Below the pieces are notes generated by a model. That model did not search any database, was not told the DNA's origin, and saw only the letters and a list, made by a program, of their open reading frames with translations. Below, in pieces: positions 25,601 through 33,861 of a stretch of DNA of 50,157 nt. The stretch is from Bacteroidota bacterium (GTDB taxonomy: Bacteria; Bacteroidota; Bacteroidia; NS11-12g; UBA955), in NCBI GenBank assembly GCA_030832905.1, contig JAURIG010000003.1:1-50157 (forward strand), read 5' to 3'. The stretch's first letter is position 1, and each line of letters opens with the position of its first letter. Made by a program: the position numbers and the translations under genes.

Positions 25601-26089
25601 TCAATATTTAGAGATTTTTTGGACCACAGATTGTCTTCCATTGCTGAGCAATAGCACAAAGACACCTGTTGGCCAGGTGGCTACACTGAGCTGCAGATTT
25701 ACCCGATTGACTGAACTAAACAGTCTTTGTTCTATGACTTTGCCATACAAATCAATGACTTTAAAGTCCATTGACCCAGTCACTAAATCAGGATAAGACA
25801 GGTTGATGTGCAAATCGCTAAAAGGACCAACAGGCACAGGGAACACATCCATATCGAGCCCTGAACACACCCCACTGGTATAGGTTCTTACACCATACAC
25901 ATTAAAGGCTGTACATTCGTTGCGGTAGGTTATTTGGTTGCAACCACAAACAGGGTTGTATACAGGATCATTGCATTGAAACATGGCGTTGATTCTACTG
26001 GAATCTATGCAAGCCGTCCATTGGGCCTTGAGGCCAATTACATTGCCAAAACAAACAATGCTGAGTAATATGTATTTAGATGGTTTCAA
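25601..26089 (-). CDS. secreted Kazal-type protease-inhibitor domain protein with type IX sorting tail
   Basis: 162 residues. A signal peptide ends near GLKAQ. The next ~50 residues form a Kazal domain: C(I)DSSRINAMFQCNDP then VYNPVCGCNQITYRNECTAF and GVC, with the P-V-C-G-x-x-x-x-T-Y-x-N-x-C core. From LDMDVFPVPVGPFSDLHINL to the end is a Por_secretion-type C-terminal domain (DLYGKVIEQRLF, WPTGVFVLLL, QKISKY), the signal for type IX export. The start is TTG 26089: no ATG or GTG gives a complete signal peptide. It overlaps the end of serS by 14 bases. Likely role (inference): a secreted inhibitor of serine proteases. Confidence 0.8.
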   Translation of the reverse strand: MKPSKYILLSIVCFGNVIGLKAQWTACIDSSRINAMFQCNDPVYNPVCGCNQITYRNECTAFNVYGVRTYTSGVCSGLDMDVFPVPVGPFSDLHINLSYPDLVTGSMDFKVIDLYGKVIEQRLFSSVNRVNLQLSVATWPTGVFVLLLSNGRQSVVQKISKY

Positions 26090-27344
26090 AACCCAAATAT
26101 GGGTGTAAACAAGCCGGCATATTGATACTTGTTTCAGTTTGGTTATTCTCCAACAAACAGGCTACAATTCTTGGCAAAGCTAAAGCCGATCCGTTAAGCG
26201 TATGTACCAATTCGTTTTTACCTTCTTTGGTTTTATAACGGCACTTTAAGCGGTTAGACTGGAAGGTTTCGAAGTTAGAGGTTGAACTCACTTCTAACCA
26301 TTTTTGTTGGGCACCGCTCCAGGCTTCAAAGTCATAGGTTAAGGCACTGGCAAATCCCATATCGCCTCCGCACAAACGCAAAATTCTAAATTTCAAACCT
26401 AGTTTTTGCATAAGGCCTTTAACATGTTCCAACATGCCTTCTAAGGCTTGGTAACTGTGTTCTGGCTTTGCTATTTGAACGATTTCAACTTTATCAAATT
26501 GATGCAAACGGTTAAGGCCTCTCACATGGGCGCCGTAACTACCTGCCTCGCGTCTGAAACAAGGGGTGTATCCTACATTTTTTATCGGCAACTCTTCTTC
26601 TTTAAGAATAACGTCGCGGTAGATATTGGTAATAGGCACTTCAGCCGTTGGAATGGCGTAAAGGTTATCAAGAACAGCGTGGTACATTTGCCCTTCTTTG
26701 TCTGGCAATTGACCGGTACCATAACCACTGGCTTCGTTCACAAAAATAGGTGGTTGTACTTCGTAGTAACCTGCCTTTAAGGCTTCATCTAAAAAGAAAT
26801 TGATGAGGGCTCTTTGTAATCTGGCCCCTTTGCCTGTGTATACAGGGAAACCGGCACCAGTAATTTTATTCCCCAATTCAAAATCAACCAAACTGTATTG
26901 GGTAGTTAAGTCCCAATGTGGTTTTGGATCCGATGGCAAAACCGGTTCTTCGCCCCATTCGAATACAACTTCGTTCTCTTCTGGGGTTTTACCGTATTTC
27001 ACTTGAGCGCTTGGGGCGTTCGGAATCTCATATAACTTTTGTAACAATTGTGCTTCAATGCCAGCCAATTGCGCTTCCAACTGTTTGATGTCTTCTTTTA
27101 ATTGAAGCGATACTGCTTTTTGCGCATCTGCTTCGTCTTTTTGACCTGTTTTGTATAGGTCTCCAATGGTTTTAGCCATGGCATTGCTTTGGGCCAACAA
27201 CTGTTCCACTTGGGTTTGAACCGAACGTTTTTCTTCGTCGGTTTTAAGAATATCCTGAATGGCTTCAGACCTGTCAACGCCTCTTTTTGAGAGCCTTTCT
27301 ATGATCTCTTGCGTATTGTTTCTGATGGCTTGTAGTGTCAGCAT
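26076..27344 (-). CDS. serS: seryl-tRNA synthetase
   Basis: 422 residues. Charges tRNA-Ser with serine. An N-terminal coiled-coil arm (about 30-110, SVQTQVEQLLAQSNAMAKTI, KQLEAQLAGIEAQLLQKL) holds the long variable arm of tRNA-Ser. The class II core has motif 2 CFRREAGSYGAHVRGLNR and motif 3 NGSALALPRIVACLLEN, plus TAEVPI and EVSSTSNFETFQSNR for serine and ATP. Start ATG 27344 is the first in frame. PSP1 ends nine bases upstream, so the gene belongs to the leftward holB-PSP1-serS operon. One serine tRNA (GCT) is at 33862. Confidence 0.96.
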   Translation of the reverse strand: MLTLQAIRNNTQEIIERLSKRGVDRSEAIQDILKTDEEKRSVQTQVEQLLAQSNAMAKTIGDLYKTGQKDEADAQKAVSLQLKEDIKQLEAQLAGIEAQLLQKLYEIPNAPSAQVKYGKTPEENEVVFEWGEEPVLPSDPKPHWDLTTQYSLVDFELGNKITGAGFPVYTGKGARLQRALINFFLDEALKAGYYEVQPPIFVNEASGYGTGQLPDKEGQMYHAVLDNLYAIPTAEVPITNIYRDVILKEEELPIKNVGYTPCFRREAGSYGAHVRGLNRLHQFDKVEIVQIAKPEHSYQALEGMLEHVKGLMQKLGLKFRILRLCGGDMGFASALTYDFEAWSGAQQKWLEVSSTSNFETFQSNRLKCRYKTKEGKNELVHTLNGSALALPRIVACLLENNQTETSINMPACLHPYLGFETI

Positions 27345-27353
27345 GCTTATTGA

Positions 27354-28625
27354 TTACCCTTGTTTATCTTTATTTCTATTTTGTTGTTGGTTATTGTTCG
27401 GATGAGGTCGTCTGTGCTGATTTGGCTTTGGCCCTGAGCCTTGTGGGCCTTTGCCATCGTTAGGTCGGTTAGACGGTCCTTTGTGTTTCTGATACGGTTT
27501 CTTCTTACCGTTGTTATTGGCTTTTTTGTCAAGACGCGTAATGTCGTCACTGGCTAAATCAGCAGCAATGTATGGGGCGGTAAACCCATCTGCATCAATT
27601 TTAGGTTCAACTTGTTCACCCACCAATTCTGGCGCTTTCTGCCCTTTGGCGTTCATTTCTATGTAGCTGTTTATGGTATCAAGCGGCATACAAATCCAAC
27701 TGTGTTTGTCTTCGTACACAAACCAAGTTAAACGTTTCAATATGTCGGTTTTGACCATAATGGCTGTACCCACTTCTGTATCTACCTTAACCGTTTTACC
27801 TTTAGGGAAAGCGTCTAATGCTTCCATATAGGTATCAAGTTCATAGTTTAAACAACATTTGAGTTTGCCACATTGGCCAGACAACTTCAACATGTTGATG
27901 GATAAATTTTGATAACGCGCCGCAGAGGTATTAACCAATTTATAATCGGTTAACCAAGTAGAGCAACACAATTCACGACCACATGAGCCTATGCCGCCTA
28001 ATCTTGAGGCTTCCTCGCGGTAGCCGATCTGGCGCATTTCAATTCTGAGCTTGAATTCTTCAGCAAAGCGTTTGATGAGCTCTCTAAAATCCACACGGCT
28101 TTCTGCAGTGTAAAAGAAAATCACTTTCTTGTTATCGCCTTGGATTTCAATGTCACTGAGTTTCATTTCAAGCTTCATCATGAGGGCAATGGTTCTGGCT
28201 CTTTCAAGCACCTTAACCTCTCTTGATTTGGCTTCTAAATATTTTTCGTAGTCTTTATCAGTAGCTTTTCTAACAATGTTCTTAATGCTATCTGAATTTT
28301 CCTTGATGCCTTTTTTCTTGAGTTGCAAGCGCACCAATTCGCCAGCTATAGAGACTTGACCTACATCGTAGCCCATTTCGGATTCTAACACAACGGTGTC
28401 TCCTGTGTATAATTCCAATCCGTTGGCGTTTCTGAAAAATTCTTTACGACTGCCTTTGAAGCGGATTTCAACCACATCAAAAGGCACATAATGATCTGGC
28501 ATAACCGTATGGCTTAGCCAATTGTATACATTTAATTTATTGCACCCACCACTGCTGCATCCGCCGTTGCTTTTACAACCAGCTGGAGAGCAACCGCCCT
28601 GAGTACCGCAACTTCCACATCCCAT
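27354..28625 (-). CDS. PSP1-domain protein (RicT/YaaT-like) with Cys-rich N-terminus
   Basis: 423 residues. The first 28 residues carry six cysteines among Gly/Ser (GCGSCGTQGGCSPAGC, CSSGGCNK). The PSP1 core follows: VVEIRFKGSRKEFF, KVLERARTIALMMKLEMKL, YTAESRVDFRELIKRFAEEF, IEMRQIGYREEASRLGGIGSCGRELCCSTWL and KLSGQCGKLKCCLNYE, with the conserved cysteines. In Bacillus the related YaaT/RicT works with RicA and RicF in an iron-sulphur complex controlling RNA processing and development; the role here is unproven. The tail, from about 365, is a basic low-complexity run of K, P, N, Q and G. Neighbour of holB, as commonly seen in Bacteroidota. Confidence 0.85.
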   Translation of the reverse strand: MGCGSCGTQGGCSPAGCKSNGGCSSGGCNKLNVYNWLSHTVMPDHYVPFDVVEIRFKGSRKEFFRNANGLELYTGDTVVLESEMGYDVGQVSIAGELVRLQLKKKGIKENSDSIKNIVRKATDKDYEKYLEAKSREVKVLERARTIALMMKLEMKLSDIEIQGDNKKVIFFYTAESRVDFRELIKRFAEEFKLRIEMRQIGYREEASRLGGIGSCGRELCCSTWLTDYKLVNTSAARYQNLSINMLKLSGQCGKLKCCLNYELDTYMEALDAFPKGKTVKVDTEVGTAIMVKTDILKRLTWFVYEDKHSWICMPLDTINSYIEMNAKGQKAPELVGEQVEPKIDADGFTAPYIAADLASDDITRLDKKANNNGKKKPYQKHKGPSNRPNDGKGPQGSGPKPNQHRRPHPNNNQQQNRNKDKQG

Positions 28626-28638
28626 TTTTGAGTTTTAT

Positions 28639-29763
28639 TTAAGGTTTGTTTGCATGAGCCATGGCTGTTTGCAAACAATTTTTGAGCCTCAAAGATACGT
28701 TAATTAAGATTAATTTTACACTGCCATTGCGGTCTATTTCAAAGATGGCTTTATTAAAGGTTTCGTAAAGGGCTTGAATATTGCTTTGATTGACCCATTT
28801 TGATAGCTTTGACACAAATTCTTTTTCGGCTGAATTGAGTTGTAGTTTATCTGAATTTTGTGCCATTAACAAACAGGCTCTGAAAAGTTGAATGCCATAC
28901 AATAAAAAGAGCTTTATGCCCTCTTTGCCTTTTTCCGAGAATTTGTCCATATCGCCAATCACTTTAGTCATATTGCCTTGATAGCAATCCAAGACCCATT
29001 GTCTGAAGTCTTCAAACTGAGGGTTGTCTAATTCTGAGGCGAGTTCTATGGCTTTACTGAGGTTGCCTTCTGCCATGAGCGCAGCATTCTTTGCAATGTC
29101 TGAGGCTATGGCTTTTTGCTCTACTAAAAACCTTTCGATTTCTGGGTAAGTATAGCTTGGAATTCTGGTGTATTGAGTTCTCGAAATAATGGTACTCAAT
29201 ATGGCTTCTTGATTGTCTGTTACCAACAAGAACAAGGTGTTTTGAGGGGGTTCCTCTAATAATTTTAACAGTACATTCCCTTCTTTGCCTAAGTATTCTG
29301 GCAACCACATGACCAACACTTTGTAGCTTGACTCATAAGGCCTCAAGGCTAATTTCTTGATGATGTTTCGACACTCCTTGATGGGAATATTGGGCTTTTT
29401 ATTGTCTGCTTTCAAATAAGCAAACCATTGCCCTAAAGACAACTGTGGGTTGGCAATAAAGGCGGCTCTGAAGTCTTGTATAAAGTCATCGCAAATGGCG
29501 TCTGCTCCAAAGATGGGAAACGAAAAATGCAAATCAGGGTGAATGAGTTGTTGGTATTTTATACAAGATGGACATTGACCACAACTGTCTGAATCAGTAG
29601 GCTGAGCACAAGACAAATACTGAGCATAGGCTGTTGCCATTGCCAAGGCGGAATTACCCTCCTTTCCCACTAAGAGCTGTGCATGTGGCACCCGCCCTTG
29701 TCGAATAGAGGAAGTCCAATTGGCTTTTATGGCACTGTGACCTAAAATCTCCGAAAATTTCAC
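28639..29763 (-). CDS. holB: DNA polymerase III delta' subunit
   Basis: 374 residues. Clamp-loader AAA+ fold: ILGHSAIKANWTSSIRQGRVPHAQLLVG, then a cysteine cluster SCGQCPSCIKYQQLIHPDLHF (zinc module), VLLKLLEEPPQNTLFLLVTD with the EEPP box, and ISRTQYTRIP (S-R-x arginine region). The P-loop position reads GKEGNSALAMA without GKT/GKS, as expected for delta', which does not hydrolyse ATP. It is part of the replication clamp loader. First gene of the run holB - PSP1 - serS - Kazal, all minus, with gaps of 13 and 9 bases and one overlap. Confidence 0.88.
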   Translation of the reverse strand: MKFSEILGHSAIKANWTSSIRQGRVPHAQLLVGKEGNSALAMATAYAQYLSCAQPTDSDSCGQCPSCIKYQQLIHPDLHFSFPIFGADAICDDFIQDFRAAFIANPQLSLGQWFAYLKADNKKPNIPIKECRNIIKKLALRPYESSYKVLVMWLPEYLGKEGNVLLKLLEEPPQNTLFLLVTDNQEAILSTIISRTQYTRIPSYTYPEIERFLVEQKAIASDIAKNAALMAEGNLSKAIELASELDNPQFEDFRQWVLDCYQGNMTKVIGDMDKFSEKGKEGIKLFLLYGIQLFRACLLMAQNSDKLQLNSAEKEFVSKLSKWVNQSNIQALYETFNKAIFEIDRNGSVKLILINVSLRLKNCLQTAMAHANKP

Positions 29764-29827
29764 AGTTACAAAAGTATTTAATTTTAACTCACTTCTAACA
29801 GTTGTGACTAACTTATTAAAAAGTTCA

Positions 29828-31606
29828 TCACCAATCTGTGGGGTCTTTGAGTGACAAGACCATTTGAGTGAGCGGACATTGTTCCGCTGTTGAGTTTAAA
29901 TACTTGTCGAAAGGACATTTCACAATGGCTTTCACATAGACTGCTTGACCTTGAATATTGAGTCCATTCATAAAGAATTGATACTCCGTAACGTCTGTAT
30001 AAACGGGCTTATTTTTCGAATTGAATTTGGTTTCAGAATAGGAATAGAGGTTGGTGGCGGGCAATCGACCTTTGTATTGTTTTAAGACAGGTAGCCAGAG
30101 GTCTTTGTTTTGAAATTCGGCTGGCAATGTTTTGTCAATTGTCAAAGTAGCTGCACTTAATTGCTTTTGTATGAATTGGTAAAATTGTTTGGTATAGGGC
30201 GAGTTGTCTTCTATCAAAGCTTCACGGAAAAGTTGACTGGGTTGAGGGTCTGCAAAGAGTTTGAATCTGAAGGTTAATTCTGGATGAGTAAAATAGAGTT
30301 GTCGGCAATTTTTAGGCACTTTAACTGTGACTTTATTAACCCCCATTCCGAGAGGAATATCTGTGGGATTATACCAGGCATCAGAGTCATTGAATTCACA
30401 TTTTAGACTGATAGGTTTTTTACTGTAGACGTAAAACGTCATAATGCTGTCAGATAAATAATGAACTGTTGATTTAGGCCCTAAATATTGCAATTGTTGT
30501 GAGCTTTGAACCCTAATAGGTGAATTGACATAATCTAAAATGGATGCCTCTCTTAAATTGGTAAATTTGAAGGCAGGATCATAGGGCATATGGTCAAACA
30601 AAAAATCAAGGGGGTGGCTTAAAAAATAATCAGATTGACCATTCACAGAGTTCCCCACACCTCCAACAGGATCGAGCCAAGTAACATCGAGTAAACGCCA
30701 CTGGCCTTTGACTTTAACAATGTTCCATGCGTGGTTGGTTTTAACCTGATCATAAACCCTGTTTCCCATAAAGTTATCAGCGTAACCACTGATGGTCAAG
30801 CAAGGCAAATTGATGCCCAAGCACATTTCAGTCATAAAATCAGCATACCCTTGACAACGCGTTGCCTTAGCCGTTAATAAAGATTCTGGATCAACAGGCC
30901 CATTTAAATCATAATGAAAGTTCCTGACTATCCAGTTGGCTAATGCCATTACTTTTAAAGAATCGGAATTGAAGTTTTGGGTTAAAGATTTAGCGAGTTG
31001 ATAGATTTTTATTTTACCGGGCGTAGTGGTATTGTATTCCTTTCTGCTGGCTAATTCTTGACGGTACATTGTATCCGCCTGAGCATTGGCTTTTTTGACA
31101 TAAACAGGGTCATAGTGTTGTACCTTATTGTACCAAGAATCATTTCTGGGCAATAATTGAACAGTATAAGTATTTGTTTGTACTAGTGTAGCTTGGATTG
31201 AAGTCACTGAAGTTTTTGTCGATGATGGTTTTGCTTTTTGTTGACGTAAGGAATTAAGCAAAGAGTCATTACTGGGTAGCGTCTTTAGGAGGACAGTGCC
31301 CATATCATCCGTAATGGTTTGACCTTGCAGATAGCAATTGAGCCCAGATAAATCGTGCGCACAACCTATAACAGCATCTGATTGCAACTTTAAAGCTTGG
31401 TGTCGTTTGGAACAGGTATAAGTGCCACTGTCTTTTTTATAACCTTGAGGTTTTTGAATAAAGTAGGCATACGTTTGATTAGGGTACAAAACCAACACAC
31501 TGGCATTGTTCTTTTTGTTGCGAATGAAATACTGAACTGACTGCGCTGAGGCCATAACAGCCCCCATAGTCAAAACCAATAAAATTAAAACCCGCTTGAT
31601 TAACAT
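29828..31606 (-). CDS. secreted transglutaminase-like cysteine-protease-fold protein
   Basis: 592 residues from ATG 31606. A signal peptide (VLILLVLTMGAVMASAQ) precedes a ~180-residue N-terminal part, then a transglutaminase core with the triad in order: Cys in TRCQGYADFMTEMC, His in TNHAWNIVKV and Asp in LLDVTWLDPVG. Residues ~370-592 look like a beta-rich C-terminal region. I chose ATG 31606 because a strong ribosome-binding site, AAGGAGGGAAGG, lies just before it; the frame is open to ATG 31627, but then that sequence would be coding. Such proteins are common in Bacteroidota; whether it crosslinks, cleaves or only binds peptides is unknown. Confidence 0.8.
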   Translation of the reverse strand: MLIKRVLILLVLTMGAVMASAQSVQYFIRNKKNNASVLVLYPNQTYAYFIQKPQGYKKDSGTYTCSKRHQALKLQSDAVIGCAHDLSGLNCYLQGQTITDDMGTVLLKTLPSNDSLLNSLRQQKAKPSSTKTSVTSIQATLVQTNTYTVQLLPRNDSWYNKVQHYDPVYVKKANAQADTMYRQELASRKEYNTTTPGKIKIYQLAKSLTQNFNSDSLKVMALANWIVRNFHYDLNGPVDPESLLTAKATRCQGYADFMTEMCLGINLPCLTISGYADNFMGNRVYDQVKTNHAWNIVKVKGQWRLLDVTWLDPVGGVGNSVNGQSDYFLSHPLDFLFDHMPYDPAFKFTNLREASILDYVNSPIRVQSSQQLQYLGPKSTVHYLSDSIMTFYVYSKKPISLKCEFNDSDAWYNPTDIPLGMGVNKVTVKVPKNCRQLYFTHPELTFRFKLFADPQPSQLFREALIEDNSPYTKQFYQFIQKQLSAATLTIDKTLPAEFQNKDLWLPVLKQYKGRLPATNLYSYSETKFNSKNKPVYTDVTEYQFFMNGLNIQGQAVYVKAIVKCPFDKYLNSTAEQCPLTQMVLSLKDPTDW

Positions 31607-31702
31607 TTTACCTTCCCTCCTTATCATGCAACGCTGAATAGTTTAATTTTATTATCTGACATTAATTCCAAAATCTATTCAAAGATGAACAAAAAAACTT
31701 GT

Positions 31703-31710
31703 TAGATTTG
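31703..31710 (+). promoter_or_regulatory. -7 promoter box of the FISUMP gene
   Basis: TAGATTTG is an exact TANNTTTG match ending five bases before ATG 31716, so its transcript would begin at or next to the start codon. The divergent transglutaminase gene is unusual here in having a strong purine-rich ribosome-binding site instead. Confidence 0.5.
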
Positions 31711-31715
31711 TAACT

Positions 31716-32357
31716 ATGTGTAATAAGCTTTTCCACTTTATTGTTTTTTGCTTCCTAACTGGGTTGAGCATCCAAGATATTCAGGCCAAAAAGAAGCCAA
31801 TAAAAACACCTGAGCCCAAAACAATTGAATGGGCAGAATCTAATGCAACGGTTATTAAATTCAGAAATGGAGACACTCTAATTTTCGCAGCAAGTGAAGC
31901 CGCATGGGTTCAAGCTTGCTCAAATAAACAAGCTGCCTATTGCATTTACGAGAACAATGATAGCATTGGCAGAACGATAGGTTATCTGTACAATTGGTAT
32001 GCGATTACTGATACTAGATCTTTAGCTCCTAAAGGTTGGAAAATACCCAATGAGCAAGATTGGAAAACATTTAAGAATCAAATCTACAACTCTGACAGCA
32101 CAATAGTCATTGATTCGCTAATAGGTGAAATTGATGAAATTTACGCTAAAAACGGGTTAACAATTCAATACGGAGGCGACAGATCACATACAGGTGAGTT
32201 TAAAAACTTAGGCAGCCATATGGCTTGGTGGTCAATAGATGCCCCAACATACAACTCTTGGACAAATCATGGATTTGGCGGATATTCTGGTGTAGACACA
32301 GACGAAAACCAAGGTAAATGTGTTGGTCTTTACGTCCGCTTTATAAAAGACAAATAA
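31716..32357 (+). CDS. FISUMP-domain exported protein
   Basis: 213 residues. N-terminal signal peptide (KLFHFIVFCFLTGLSIQDIQA), then a spacer, then from ~85 the 'Fibrobacter succinogenes major paralogous domain': CIYENNDSIGRTIGYLYNWYAI, LAPKGWKIPNEQDWKTFKNQI, and YGGDRSHTGEFKNLGSHMAWWS leading to VRFIKDK. FISUMP domains are C-type-lectin-like folds found on exported Bacteroidota and Fibrobacter proteins; ligand unknown. There is no sorting tail. It is a lone gene between the transglutaminase gene and tRNA genes, so its place in the genome is not informative. Confidence 0.8.
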   Translation: MCNKLFHFIVFCFLTGLSIQDIQAKKKPIKTPEPKTIEWAESNATVIKFRNGDTLIFAASEAAWVQACSNKQAAYCIYENNDSIGRTIGYLYNWYAITDTRSLAPKGWKIPNEQDWKTFKNQIYNSDSTIVIDSLIGEIDEIYAKNGLTIQYGGDRSHTGEFKNLGSHMAWWSIDAPTYNSWTNHGFGGYSGVDTDENQGKCVGLYVRFIKDK

Positions 32358-32690
32358 ACTCCGTAAACAAGATCGAAATAAATGTTTATTAGTGATGGGA
32401 TTACTGCGTGATCCCAGAAAAAGGTCCTGCAAAAAAACCAAAGCAAAGCACTTGCTTTGCTAACTTTTTACGCCCTTTATAAAACACTCAATGTCTACGA
32501 CAATGGAAGAAAAAACAGGGATTACTGCGTGATCCACAATGGTGGGCGTCTACTAGCTAAGTAAAGGTTTGCTTGGGCGCAAACCGCTTTTTTTATGCCT
32601 TCAAAAACTTAAGTAAGAAGACTAAAAAATGAATAGAGACTATACAATTTAAAAAACAACTTAAATATTACTTGGTTTTTTCTTGCATAA
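32358..32690. other. gene-free stretch with hairpins and an 18-base direct repeat
   Basis: No convincing gene. It holds (a) a hairpin TGGGATTAC-TGC-GTGATCCCA at 32396-32416; (b) a second copy of its core, GGGATTACTGCGTGATCC, at 32518-32535; (c) a perfect stem AGCAAAGC/GCTTTGCT with loop ACTT at 32442-32461, followed by AACTTTTT, a possible terminator of the FISUMP gene; (d) a terminator-like stem GGTTTGC/GCAAACC at 32566-32585 with eight-T-rich tail. Element (d) ends some transcript on the plus strand; a small RNA starting between (c) and (d) is possible but not shown. Confidence 0.5.
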
Positions 32691-32720
32691 AAAAAGGTTC
32701 TCTGAGAACAGAGAACCTTT
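32684..32720 (-). terminator. strong terminator of the tRNA-Pro/tRNA-Arg transcript
   Basis: Perfect 12-base arms AAAGGTTCTCTG (32693-32704) and CAGAGAACCTTT (32709-32720), loop AGAA. Read on the minus strand the stem is followed by a run of T (32692-32686) directly downstream of tRNA-Arg. Confidence 0.85.
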
Positions 32721-32730
32721 ACTTTGCTAG

Positions 32731-32804
32731 TGATCCCGAAGGGATTCGAACCCCTGACCCACAGATTAGAAATCTGTTGCTCTATCCAGCTGAGCTACGA
32801 GACC
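32731..32804 (-). tRNA. tRNA-Arg (anticodon TCT)
   Basis: 74 bases. Acceptor GGTCTCG pairs with CGGGATC (two wobbles), D arm GCTC...GAGC, anticodon arm ACAGA-TTTCTAA-TCTGT with anticodon TCT, T arm AGGGG-TTCGAAT-CCCTT. Discriminator A; CCA is not encoded. It reads AGA codons. It lies 66 bases downstream of tRNA-Pro on the same strand, probably in one transcript. Confidence 0.95.
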
Positions 32805-32870
32805 TTGTTTAAAAAAAAAGGCAGTCACAATTGATGCAAATTTGCAAACTGTCTACTGCCAATTGTTTAG

Positions 32871-32944
32871 TCGGGGTGGCAGGATTTGAACCTACGACCT
32901 TCTGCTCCCAAAGCAGACGCGATACCGGGCTACGCTACACCCCG
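32871..32944 (-). tRNA. tRNA-Pro (anticodon TGG)
   Basis: 74 bases. Acceptor CGGGGTG pairs with CACCCCG, anticodon arm TCTGC-TTTGGGA-GCAGA with anticodon TGG, T arm GTAGG-TTCAAAT-CCTGC. Discriminator A; CCA not encoded. First of the two tRNAs on the minus strand. Confidence 0.95.
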
Positions 32945-33017
32945 AAAAAGGTTTTGTTTTTTAAGAACTGGGCTGCAAAGGTAAGATTATTTTTTTCTTT
33001 TGCAAACTTTTTTGCAA

Positions 33018-33773
33018 CTAAACCACTGGCTGAGCATTGAAACGTTTGAATAAATACCTGTGCAATAAATAAAATGCATAGAAATGAACAAGGATCGCTA
33101 ATTCTAAACCCACAATATACCATGGCCATTCACCGATTACAAATGGATTGTCAGCATTAGGCTTTTGACATAGAAACATATAATTACCATCGCTTAAATG
33201 GTTAATTAGCCCTATAATTGGAATACACAATTGAGTCAATAAAAACACTTTCCACCAGGCGTGTTTGGGCAATTCAATTTTTAAAACCAGTGTGCCATAA
33301 AAAGCAGCCAATATTACTGCTCCATGTGATAAACCATATGTAATTAACTCATAAGTTCCTTGGCCATGTGTTAATTCAGGCGTTATAAAAGCATGAACAG
33401 CGCCTGCACTCCAAAAAACAAGTAATTCAAACAGCAATTGAGAACGTGTTAACAACATACCAATCGCTATGATTTCAGACATCGAACACAAATGAAAAGG
33501 CAGATTGTTTTGAATGTCCCATGTGCCTTTCTGCAAATAATAAATATGGCTATACACACAATTTACAGCAACAATAACAGCCATAATTTTTGCTATTAGC
33601 ATTCGTTTTTCAGGGTGTTTGAAAGCATAGGTAGCTATGATTAATACTATCGCTGCCGCTAATAAGCCTAAATTTAAGGTGAACCAATCTGCAGATCCTG
33701 GTTCTATTGCAAAGTGTAGATGATTTCTGTCCAAAATATTTTGGCAAAATAGCGATAAGTAGAATAAATCCAA
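33018..33773 (-). CDS. YwaF-like (TIGR02206/TMEM164-type) membrane protein
   Basis: 251 residues, about seven membrane helices. Family landmarks: WFTLNLGLLAAAIVLII, NLPFHLCSMSEIIAIG with the conserved H-x-C, HAFITPELTHGQGTYELITYGLSHGAVILAAF, and GNYMFLCQKPNADNPFVIG followed by WPWYIVGLELAIL. Eukaryotic TMEM164 is an acyltransferase acting on ether phospholipids through a Cys in this region, so a lipid-modifying role is thinkable; for the bacterial members nothing is established. ATG 33773 is used. It stands alone between tRNA-Pro and tRNA-Ser. Confidence 0.75.
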   Translation of the reverse strand: MDLFYLSLFCQNILDRNHLHFAIEPGSADWFTLNLGLLAAAIVLIIATYAFKHPEKRMLIAKIMAVIVAVNCVYSHIYYLQKGTWDIQNNLPFHLCSMSEIIAIGMLLTRSQLLFELLVFWSAGAVHAFITPELTHGQGTYELITYGLSHGAVILAAFYGTLVLKIELPKHAWWKVFLLTQLCIPIIGLINHLSDGNYMFLCQKPNADNPFVIGEWPWYIVGLELAILVHFYAFYLLHRYLFKRFNAQPVV

Positions 33774-33861
33774 GTTTTATTCTCCAACATTGTCGTTTAA
33801 AATCTCTGAATTTTAATTTTGTTTTCTTGAATAAACGATTAATTTTGCATCCCCATAATTC

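Noticed and set aside
31606-31627. Upstream ATG start for the transglutaminase-like gene
   Set aside because: The seven extra codons consist of the ribosome-binding site AAGGAGG itself, so ATG 31606 is preferred.
32831-33040. Plus-strand open frame over tRNA-Pro (contains GVAGFEPTTFCSQSRRDTGL)
   Set aside because: This is the well-known false peptide obtained by translating the antisense strand of a tRNA gene.
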